NCBI RefSeq assembly: GCF_020382885.2
Contig: NC_058493.1
Location: forward strand, 27,906,999-27,970,998
Origin: Scatophagus argus
Taxonomy: Eukaryota; Chordata; Actinopteri; Scatophagidae
Length of the DNA: 64,000 nt
Direction of reading: 5' to 3'
Shown: positions 23,574 through 33,964 of the stretch, piece by piece
How positions within the stretch are numbered: position 1 is the first letter of the stretch
Layout of the letters: every line of letters starts with the position of its first letter
The notes under the pieces: generated by a model
Told to the model about the DNA's origin: nothing
The model's input: the letters and a program-made list of their open reading frames with translations, nothing else
Databases searched by the model: none
Made by a program: the position numbers and the translations under genes

Positions 23574-26500
23574 CGAGTTGGCTTCGATTTGCTGTTGACA
23601 ACAGAACACACACTTCTGTTGGTTCAAGTCAAACACACTGCGGTAACTTCTAGATGCTTTTGGTCTAACGTGGGACTTTTTGTCAAATGTCCAGGTGGGT
23701 GGAGAGACTTTTGGGGACATTCCCAGTGCAACTGCTCTGCAGGCAGCATCTCCAAGCAGCAGAGGAACTGATTCGTTTCTGCTGTCTCTTACCAGCAGGT
23801 AAATCTCACCTGTAAACACGTATCTGCAGCTCCTTACACAAAAAATATAAACTTTATTTTTGTCATCTAACAAATACTAAGTTACAAGTAACCTATGAGA
23901 CAGTTAGTGCATCAAAGAAAGCGAATTGCTGTTTAAAATGCACAATAGCTTTTGCTTCCTGTGATTTATGAAAAATGACAAACAGTTCAAAGTGGCATTG
24001 GAACATTTATTATCACTATCTTCAACACAAAGAGCGCATAACTGAATGAAATGCATCTTGTGAATGAAAGCATGTTCATTTTCTTATCCTGAAAATGCAG
24101 ATTAGTTAGGAGGACTTTTTGAAAACTCCAGTAATGTGAGAAGTTATCCCTCGGAAAGCGCGGCTCATTGTGCACTTCCTGTGACCAACTGTGCCGTTTA
24201 ACAATTATTCTGCATTCACTGTGTGGCTAGAACACCTCTTGCTTTGGTTTAGGAAAACATTGTGGTTTGGGTTCAAAACTGCGTCACCATTTAAACACGT
24301 CTCATGGAGCATGAATCAGCTGCTTCCATGTGCACAGCATTTGTGCAAGAAGGCAGCACCATCTGTGAGTCTCCTGAGAGGCAAAATCCAGGGGAAAATC
24401 CTTGATGTTTAAATGTTGTAACCTCACATTATTTAACAAAGGCAGAGCTTCTCTCAGCTGAGTTTCAGCAGTGGTCTTCGGTCAGTCAGTGCCCCCTGCG
24501 GAGGAAAGGCGTGACCGAGAGCCCGCTGAGCTGCCCCGCGTGCTGGAAGACGGTTTCACCGGAAGCCCACATCAGCTGTGTGTTTGCCGCCGCAGTCACC
24601 TGGACCTTGATCGAATTTCACTTCAGACATTCCTCAGCGCAGACATCAATCATGTCAGTGTGGTGATGCAATGTGGCAGCTTTCTCCTCCCCGTCAGTAT
24701 AAATGTCTGACACCTCTATTTAGACACAGCTTATCATCAGAGCGCGTTCACAGTCCTGCACTGCATGACTCAACAAGACGGCCTCGGCCATGTCTGATGC
24801 AACCACACAGCCACCGCAGCTGGCTGCTGGCTGCTGGCTGCTGTGTGTGGCTATTTTTACTTTGAGGTTAAGCTGTTTTGTTGCTGCGACAACCCTGATT
24901 ATCTGTTTTCCCCTAAAATACCCATGAAATAAAGCACACCAATTCTGCATTAAAAAGAGGGAAAAAAAAGGGAAATGTCATGTTTCTCTACTTTTTTGTT
25001 TTCCTTTTCTTTAGTTTTTGGAACCTGTGACACGGAAATTGTTGAACCTGGGAAGGAATTTCCCGTCATCACTGATAACCTTGTTTCTCTTCTCAGCTTG
25101 GAATTTGTTAAGGTTTATGGTGACTTCCCCACTCTACAAACGCCGTCAGGAGTAACAGCGCAAGTTTTAAGGTAATTCAAACATTATTTTATTTGAAACT
25201 AAGACCAGAGCAACACCATGAATAAATGAGTGGTGGTTACAATCAGTGTTGAATGTGTGTGTGTGCGTGTTGTGAAGGCAAAACAAAAAGCAGAAGCAAA
25301 CTAAAAAGTAGATGATGATAAAGATGGAGATGGCGATGACTTGAATCCAGCCAGCCAGGTGAGATGGCTCCGCCCATCCTTACCTGCAGCCAAGCTGCTC
25401 AGGAGTCCGTCGCTGTCACTGTGCACAGTAACTCTCAACTCACTGTTTTTCATGCTCTTATTTTTATTATTTTTTTGGGAAATAACCTTGAAGAAAAAAG
25501 ACGAAACGCATACGCACTGAAGCAGCTGCCCTCGTTTTCCATGCACATAATTAATTTCTCGAGTCTCTCAGAAAAGCGAACAGCTGGATTATCTCTCAGG
25601 AATATTCCTCTGCTGGATTATTCTCTCAGTTGTCGTGCTCCGGAGGCCCTGCCTGATGCAGGTCTGGATGTAATACGAGCATCAGCGAGTTTCTTGCCAG
25701 CTGGATAAAAGTCTCACAAAGGTGACCAGCAGGAGGATGAATGACAGAGTTGCCCAAAAAATAAAATCGTAATTTTTTTGTTTGTTTGTTTTAAGTTTTA
25801 AGGCGATTCACAATTTTAATCTCTTTGTGAGTTTCGCTGATGCGAACCTGAGTTCCCATCACCAGCAGTAGAAAAGTGAAAAGTCTCAGTCCTGATTGGT
25901 TCACACCACCTGTTTAACACACGGCCACGTTAATGAGGAGGTCATGTGACCCGATGACGCCACATCCACCGCAGACATCAGATCAACAGGACTCGTTTCT
26001 CATTTTGTTTGGACAAAACTTCATTCAGAATCAGCTAGCTTTTTAAACCAGCTGATTAAGCTAACTGATGCTCACTTTGTGTTGTCCCAACAGCTCAGTG
26101 TTTGTGCAGAGACAGTTGAAGTTTGATGATGCTAATGCTGCTAATCGTGCAGCTGGTGTTCATCGATTCGATGGCGGCCACTTAATAACGTTAACATTAA
26201 TCCGTTACAATCACTAAACTGTGCTAATTTTTGCTCTGTTGTTCTGGAAGCTCCCGTATAAACATGAATTTCAACTTTTAACCCTGCTATGTGATGGATG
26301 GATGGATGGATGATAATCAGCTATGCATCGGTGTTTAAATCTGACTTATTGAGGCTGATGCAGATTTGAGCTGAGCAGAACTGATCGATCAGTATCTGTC
26401 AGACTGCTATTGACAAAAGTCTTCCGGCTCTGTCTGACACTCATGCTGTACTTTTGATTATAAAGGTGAGATGTGTGATAAAATGCTGGCAGGTGATCAC

Positions 26501-27869
26501 AGGCAGTCAGTGTTTACAATGCTTTTCCACTTCCTGTGTAGACAGAAAATTAGAAGACAGAGCAGCAGATAAGGTGACAGCTCGTTGAGGGCTGAAATGT
26601 GTCCCATTGTGATTAAAAATCTGTTTAACGAGAGCGACGCCGCCAAGGCGAAGATGATTAGTGATGGTTCCTCTGCCCTCGTCCACAGCCCTGCAGCCCA
26701 TGTGTTCACATTTAGGCCTTCGCTCAGTTCAGGCATGCAGAGACTTAGAGGACGGGGACGAAATGTCACTGAAAAAACACAAAATTTGAGCAAATATCAT
26801 GTTACTTTCTTATCAGTTTTATGGGTTTAAAACTTACATTTTGACTGCAAAAGATAAAAATTTAAATTGAACTGAATATAAATTGCAGGAGCTTTCTGGC
26901 GTCGTGACTCTTTGAATTTGTGAATTTTTTTCATCCATGGATGTTTTATGTTTGTAGAAGTTTCCTTGAGCTGAGAAAAGCAATGATATCATCACAAAGT
27001 GTCCAAACCAAGCAGGAACTCGTGAGCAGTGCCAGCAGGAGGAAGCTAGAAAAACTTTACGCTGTGTGTCAGGACAGCAATTCGCACTGGACTGGAAGGG
27101 CGCCATCTTTGGGTTCAGTATTCCTTTTGTGAAGCGGAGAGTCTGGATACTTTTGTCTATATAGTGTAAACTATATGAGTCTGGGCACACATGGATGAAA
27201 AGTGACACTGACTGTTGAATGTAGTTTTTATTTATTTTGGGTGCGTTAATTGCAGCTAATTAACCATCGGGTGCGGCCCTGGGGTGCGGTTTGATTTGTT
27301 TCTTTGCAGGAGGATGTTGATGTTTTTACCTTGAGTCACAGCAGCAGCTCATTTTACCCAAAGTAACTGACGTGTAGCTTCAGAGTATCCCACAGTTTTA
27401 ACAATAGAAGAGCAACAAGGGCCCAGAGTTCATTTCCCTCAACTCCTGCCAGGCAGATAGCCAAGCCTCCTGGCCTGACACATGCGTCATGTGAGGGCTT
27501 TCTCCTGCAGTGATGATGACGTTCATGTGCACCCACGTACGCTGCCCTCACCAGACCACCACCTCAGCGCTCAGGATGCCTGTTTGCAGCTTCCCCGGCA
27601 ACCAGAGCAGAAGGCGTTCACACACCGGTGACGCCACATGTGGGGCTCAGCTGGCTTTGATAGGGCTGCCTCTTATCTAATTATCAAATATGACTGTAAA
27701 AATTTCCTTGACCCACAGACCCTTAAAGTCCTTCTTATCACTTGTGGATATTGTGTCTCTCCAACCATGTTTTCTTATAAATCAAGCTGCTCCAGCTCCA
27801 GAAGCTCCAACAGTAAAATCCTGCAGTGTGTTGGTGCAGGAGTCCCGATCAGCTGATCACAGATCAGAT
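22401..27869. other. gene-poor interval
   Basis: No gene is recognised on either strand. There is a dispersed-repeat fragment (catgctagtatttgctaaaa, about 22440-22560) related to 44520-44780 and 58690-58900. Also present are a common fish fragment (gatggttgttgtgaaatttg, about 23148), an (AC)n microsatellite at 23531-23566 and a (GATG)n run at about 26293-26313. A lone Tc1-type end (atacttttgtctatatagtgt less its first base) ends at 27167. The open stretch at 24975-25175, bounded by AG and GT, looks exon-like but has no recognisable domain. Confidence 0.4.
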
Positions 27870-27943
27870 ATAACAGGACAACAGTCACAGGACACCCTTC
27901 AAGTGAAGGGTGACTGTTGTCACTGTGACTGTTGTCCTGTTAT
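27870..27943. repeat. 74-nt near-perfect hairpin
   Basis: The arms 27870-27890 and 27923-27943 are 21-bp perfect reverse complements. A second inner stem, CACCCTTCA (27893-27901) with TGAAGGGTG (27904-27912), closes on a 2-nt loop. The right arm also contains a partial tandem duplication (gtgactgttgtcac next to tgtgactgttgtcc). The size fits a small RNA precursor, but I recognise no known microRNA in it. Confidence 0.75.
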
Positions 27944-28879
27944 TATTATTCTACACAATCTCAACGCAGGACTTTTAGCTGTAAGGTAGTATGTTTACAG
28001 TGTGGTATTAGTACAGGATGTGAGCACTTCCTGGTCCGACTGATTGTGTGCTTTAGCTCTCCTCAGGTTTAACTCAGGTTACACTTTGGATCAAGAAGTA
28101 ATCACATGAGTAATCAGTGACAGTGTGTGTAGTAAGTCTGTCGTGTAGTGAATTAAAAAACTTTGTGTCCTTAGCAACGTCTTCCGTGGAAGGTTGCAGT
28201 TTTTGCAGTCTTTTGTTACTTTAATCGCAGCATTTGTAAATATTTCTTCATATCGAGGCCTTGAAAGCACAGTTCCAGTGAGTGACGTCTTTGGTTTATC
28301 GAAAAACCAAAGGAAAGTGAAATCAGCTCTGATTCAAAACAGTATCAGTGCGTCCAAGAAATTCTTCATGAGGCGTGTCATTACTTACTCATTTCCTGTG
28401 ATTTTCTTTGCGGAGATTATTTTCGTACTTTGGCTCGTGATGACTGAGGTATGTGTGTGTATGTGTGTGTTTGTATTTATGGATACATAAATATATACAT
28501 ATGTATATAATGAATGAATGGAATGAAAGTTGAAGCATATGGAAAGTGATTTAATGAAATCTTATTGCGATTGTGTTCCGAGTTCCCTGCTTTCCAAAAC
28601 GGCATCCGCTGAAGTGTTTCAATACTTTGTGTGGGAGCTTCAGCGCGTTCATCCTTCCACAAAGAAAGAGTGAATACATTTCTTCATCAGTAGAACAGTA
28701 TTGAATATTGTTATGACTTTTGGCCCATTCATGAATTGGTCAGTGTGTTCATTATCTGTTCGATTTCACGCTTATGCTGCCACATGTGCACAGAATAATG
28801 TTACACATCAAAAACACAAGATGGCGCCAGTGCCTCAGCAGCTTCAGATTCACGGTTGTCAGGTTTCGTTGAACATATC

Positions 28880-28985
28880 CTGACTTCAGGGGATATTAAT
28901 ATTATCGCCTGCCTAATATTGAGTAGGTGCCCCTTTTGCCACCAAAACAACCCTGACCTGTGGAGGCCTGGAATCCAGAAATGAA
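28880..28985. repeat. teleost MITE-like fragment
   Basis: The words gatattaatattatcgcctg, less its last base, then cctaatattgagtaggtgcc and ccaccaaaacaaccctgacc match a dispersed element I know to be common in fish genomes. Only part is present. Confidence 0.55.
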
Positions 28986-30000
28986 CTGCCTTTCTGAAGG
29001 AACCTTGTTGTCCAAAACGGCCACAACAACCTTGGAAGCAAATGACATGAGAATAAAGATTAAAGCTGACTCACTCATAACCACATATGCCCACTCACTC
29101 AGCCACAGAGCTCTGGGACGAGACCAGTTCCTGGGAGGTCACCTCGAGGCCCTTTGGACTCGTGGAAAACGTCACAGTGATGTGCAGATCCTGAAGCAGC
29201 TGCGCCTTCGTGTCCGTGAGCTCCTGTTTTGCCTGAAATCAGGGCAGGTTTATTTTCAGCTCACCTTTCTGAGATGCTCTTTTGCTCGTTTTCATCAGAT
29301 GTCGCAGCTCTCAGCAGGTGATTGAAAGACATCAGCATGTGCGCACTTTCTGCTCTTACTCTGAATTCAACCGCAAAGAGTTGTGATCGCTGACCAGCCA
29401 TCTCAACAGGAAAGCGAAGGGAAGAACAACATGTGTTACGGGTTCCGTTCAACCCGCAGCATTCAGCATGTATAAGACTGTCAGCAGACTCAGCTTTGTT
29501 TTCTCATAGCACAAAATGTGTTCCCTCCAGTGGATGACAGGATGCATTTGTGATCCAGCTGAGTGAAGGCCACCGTGTGCCACAGACTGGAGGCTGTCAC
29601 ATTGCACCTGGTCACCTCATAACAACCACAGTCTGAGCAAAACGTCTTTCAAAGCTTATCTGACCTCCAAGTTTATTCTTTCACGTGTCAGACTCTCCCC
29701 AGTTTCCTGCCGCGAGCCTTCACGTGTGCCGAGCTGAACTTTGCTGGTCCTGCTGAGGAGGACCTGTTCCAGGGGCCCACTCATGGTCCGTGAGGATCCC
29801 ACACATGTATCTGCAGCACTGGACACGTCTGACATCGCCTGAGGATTTGCAGTTTGTCAGTCTGTCCAGCAGTTGAACATTTCTGGACTTTCATCAGAGA
29901 CAACTTCTGAAGTCCTCACGTTGATGACCTTTAACACATTTGTAATGAAAAACAATCTCATTTTGACTAAACATACTTTGTCTGATTTCAGGCAGACCAT

Positions 30001-30035
<35 letters not shown>

Positions 30036-32487
30036 TGTGCATGTGTTTTTCCTTTTACTTTGCACAGTGCAGCCAACCAGAAATGTGGGCTTCTGCAGGT
30101 GTTTTTCCGGCAGCAGGTGACGGAGATTCCGATAAACACACCGACTGTGACAGGCACAGTTTTCACTTTGAATGAAAGCTAATGATGTCAGAGGGAAATA
30201 ATGAGATCCAGTGACATGACAGGATCAGACTTTCTGCTGAGTTCTAAGGGTTGAATTTGTCTTAATCCCCCGGCGTGTCTGTCAGGCCGCTGCACGTCTG
30301 GATTAGCAGCTGGGCCTGCAGGGCGCACTGAAAAACAAAACTGTCACAACCGAGATGCCTGAACTGGAAAGAGTCGCAAGGACGCTGTGCTGCACATAAT
30401 CAGTCCTGGTTTTAGTACACCTGTTTTTATCCGCTAACAGGTGACAGCTGGGAACAATCAGGTCAAAACCACATGACAAACAAGACTGAGAGCCCTGCTG
30501 GAAGCTCTGCGAGGCTGTGCCGTTAACCGTACTCCTGAGCTTCCTGTAAGTGAAGCCAAAACATCTGCACTGCCCCCTGGTGGCTGGCTGCAGTACAGCT
30601 CATAAGCTCCTCCCCCTCCATGTTAGCAGAAGGGACATGAGCCAAACTAAAAACTCAAAGTACACGTTAAAGACCAAATTCCCAAAGATGATTTCTGTCA
30701 TTTGAGGACGTTCTTATCACGCAAGGTCATGTCCAAGTGTTCATTTTTCTGATCACTTTGGTGTTAATTAGTTATTTGATGCTACATAAAGGGGCTGGAA
30801 TGTCGTAACTGTCCGCTGAGTGCTGCTCCGGCGGGTGTGTGGATGGGAACTCAACACCTCTCCATCACTACAGACTCTGACTGAGTTCAGTACTTAAAGC
30901 ATAAATATGACTTCATCATCATCTCCATTTTCTGCCACTTTGTACTTTTACTCCACTACATTTATCTGACTCCTCTCAGGTCCCTGTGTCACTTAGAAAC
31001 CCCCGAGACATGTCATCCTCCACCTGTCCACCAGATGGCCTCAGACTTCCAGTCATCTGTCTCGCACATCCTCCTGGTGTCTGTCCTACTGACCCCTGCA
31101 GCTCTGTTTGCATTTACCTGTGGGCTTTGGCATCTGTCTCATACATGTCCAATGATGTCCATTAATCATCTCACAACCCCTCAGATTCATACTGAGAAAC
31201 TCGGGCCACAGGAACCACCTGAAACTACATTTAGGTAGTACTGGTTCCACATCGATGCACTGATGCATCAGAAGTAAATATTCTTAATAAAGTCAGATAC
31301 AATAATGAATATTCACAGGACATTTCACTGCAACAAGTAACTTCTGATACTTTATTTTGCTGATGATATTTCTGGTATTTTGAATGCAGGATTTGGAGTA
31401 CTTTTAAGCTTGTGTATTTGTACTTAAACTGAGGTAAAAGAGTACTCCCTCCACCTCTGGTTGTAGAAATGAAGTTGCGTCACTTGTGTGCTCACAGTTA
31501 CATAAAACAGGCAGGTAATCTGAGCAGGTCTCGACACTGAGGCTCAGCCAGGTGATCAGCAGGCGACAGAAAGTGTCCAGGTAACATTCCTGTCACATTC
31601 CAGCCTGGGCAGACTCATCAAGCTGAGTCACGTGCCGTCTGATTGGCTGCAGGGTAACTGACAGCACATGAGCTTGGCTCTCAGTGACAGACTTTTCTCA
31701 ATTTCCTAAATGCAGTTCAGGTTTTCTCCCTCACGTTTCAGAAACATAAAACAGGAAGAAATCAACAGTCTTCTCTTGTACGACTTCTCGGTTTTATCTG
31801 CAAAACCATCAGAATGATGTCACGAGATGATCTCTGGTCAGACATGTTAGGAGTTATATTCTTGTAGCTTTAACCAAAGAATTTCCAACAGGTCCACGTT
31901 TACATTTGGTTTCACGTAGGAAATTGAAAAAAACAACAACAACAACAACAAAAAGTGCTGCCAAGCCTAAACAATAAAAAATACAATAAGAAAATGAAAA
32001 CAAATGAAGATTTCCTTTAGTCGGGCTGAGGCGGGCTGAGGCGGGAGGCCATCTGCAGTGAGGGTGACACAGGAAGAAAACATGAGTGGGTTTTATCAGG
32101 AGAACACAAAGAAACGTATTGATTTCATGTTTTCTGCACTCATCGTTAGGCCCAACGGGTCCACAATACGAGCAGGGATGTGATGAAAAGTTAGCCTTTC
32201 CTTCTTCTTCTTCTTATTGTCATCATCTGATTCCAGCATCATGGTGAAGTGTGTGAAAAGTCTTCTCACCAGCCAGAGAAGCCGGAGACAGGAGACATCA
32301 GACTGGGGGACTCGGCCGAACAGCTCAGGCTTGACTAAACTGACGCCTCCGTCTAACGAGGTGAACTTAAGTCGGATTAAAGAGTTTATTAAGCCACATG
32401 ACCCTGTCACATAATCCCTTGAAAGTGACCCAAACATTCTTTTCCAGGCCAAATGAAACCAATCTTATTCACCTGGACCTCAGCCCC

Positions 32488-32525
<38 letters not shown>

Positions 32526-32600
32526 CTCCCTTCACAAACACTGGACTAAACCAGCCGTGCAGTGCAGCAGCCCTTTTTTCCCGTCACTTCTCGTGTTTGC
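28986..32600. other. gene-poor interval upstream of nqo1
   Basis: No gene is recognised. It holds a (GT)n microsatellite (30004-30031), the repeat at 30541-30830, a dispersed-repeat fragment at about 31330-31460 and a (CA)n microsatellite (32491-32523) about 80 bp before the nqo1 regulatory elements. Confidence 0.4.
30541..30830 (+). repeat. dispersed repeat, uninterrupted copy
   Basis: This is the same family as the split repeat at 15786-16270: gccaaaacatctgcactgcc, then cagtacagctcataagctcc, gggacatgagccaaac and ggtgttaattagttatttga. It provides the empty-site comparison for the nested insertion there. Confidence 0.65.
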
Positions 32601-32604
32601 AGAC

Positions 32605-32614
32605 GTGACTTTGC
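32605..32614 (+). promoter_or_regulatory. nqo1: antioxidant response element of nqo1
   Basis: GTGACTTTGC matches the ARE core RTGACNNNGC bound by Nrf2-small Maf heterodimers. It lies 107 bp before the nqo1 start codon and 46 bp before a TATA-like box. Mammalian NQO1 is a textbook ARE-driven gene, so the site makes sense in this position. Binding itself is inferred. Confidence 0.7.
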
Positions 32615-32659
32615 TCCATCTGATATCACACCTGAGCATGTTTCTCACGCGAACGGCTC

Positions 32660-32664
32660 TATAA
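32660..32664 (+). promoter_or_regulatory. nqo1: TATA-like box of nqo1
   Basis: TATAA within ctctataagagct lies 61 bp before the ATG at 32721, leaving a 5' UTR of about 30 nt. The sequence between it and the ATG is very GC-rich. Confidence 0.5.
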
Positions 32665-32720
32665 GAGCTGCGGACGGCCCGGGCGGGTCTGCAGGGCGCG
32701 CAGACCGGCGGACACACAGC

Positions 32721-33927
32721 ATGGGTAAGACGCTTCTATTGTTTTCACTTCCTGTTGACGTGCTGTTCTGCTCTGACCCGCAGGTCCTGTTTCGGAGCCG
32801 TTCAGGATCAGCAGCAGCTAAACGAACAGCAACAATAAAACTATTTCTTTGTCTTTTAAACGTGTCCGTGCTGTAAAGTTTACGTACTTTATGAGGACCA
32901 ACCGCCTCAGTTTGTTAGTGTCTGCGTTAGAGACATTTACGGCCGGCAGTAAATCACTCCAACAGAATGAAACGGATATGAGCACAGCTGACAGGTTAAC
33001 CACAAAACCTCCGACACCCACGGGCTGTGAGCCCACAAACGACGTGTGGACTCAGAACCGAAATATTAACGACGAGTTTGCACACAATAATCCAATCAAG
33101 AAAACCCAAAGGAGACAAAAATACCTGCGAGGGTTTGACTCAGTGAACGTGTCGCATCGTCAGACGAGTTTCACAGCTTTTTGAAAGTCGTCCTTCAGCT
33201 CTCAGCTGCTGATCAGCTGACGGGCGCGCGCACCGGAGACCAGCAGACACCAGAACCACCGCCCTCGAACAAGACCTCTTTGGAAGTCCCACAGGGCTTT
33301 GTTCAGGGCTTCGTGAGTCATCTGTTCACGCCTTTGGCTGAGTTCAGTCATCTTCTGGGAACAGGTTTGGTCTTTCTGCTGGACTTCACCCTGCTGCTTC
33401 GGCAGCAAATCCACTCACTCAACATTCATTGATGTCATTTTCTCTTTTTTGAAAGTAAAATGTATTTTATTTATTTATTTTTACTGACTTCAAACTGAAG
33501 TCAGTAAAACAGAATATTTCACGAAAATGTGGTTCTTTTTTGCTCCTCATTCACCACGTTGTTCGCTGTGGCCCAAGTGTTATAACGATGTTATAACGAA
33601 AAATATTTTTTTCCTACACTTATTTTTTGTTTGAATATACAGTTTTGGCCCTGATTTGTCTCCATAGTGAGCAAGATGAAGTGAGCGCAGCCATCCAGCT
33701 GTGGCTGTCACATGGAGCAGATCGGCTGCTCAGTGAGCTCAGGTGACTCACCTGAGAAGCAAACAAAGTGTGGAACTCATTTTGTGACTGCAGAATCGAT
33801 TACTTATTGAAAAGTTTGGAAACAGTTTATAAAAATGTAACCACAGCGACGGTAAAAACTGAAATGTCTTGGCAATTTTAACACAAAATTAAGCTACACA
33901 AACGTTCTCTTAAAGGTCAGAATACAT

Positions 33928-33964
<37 letters not shown>

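Noticed and set aside
24975-25175. Exon-like open stretch bounded by tttctttag and aag/gtaatt
   Set aside because: No recognisable domain and no partner exons nearby; splice-like ends are common by chance in this AT-rich sequence.
28194-28460. Open frame ending in a hydrophobic, membrane-like segment
   Set aside because: No homology recognised, no promoter or partner exon, and it runs into a GT-rich tract.
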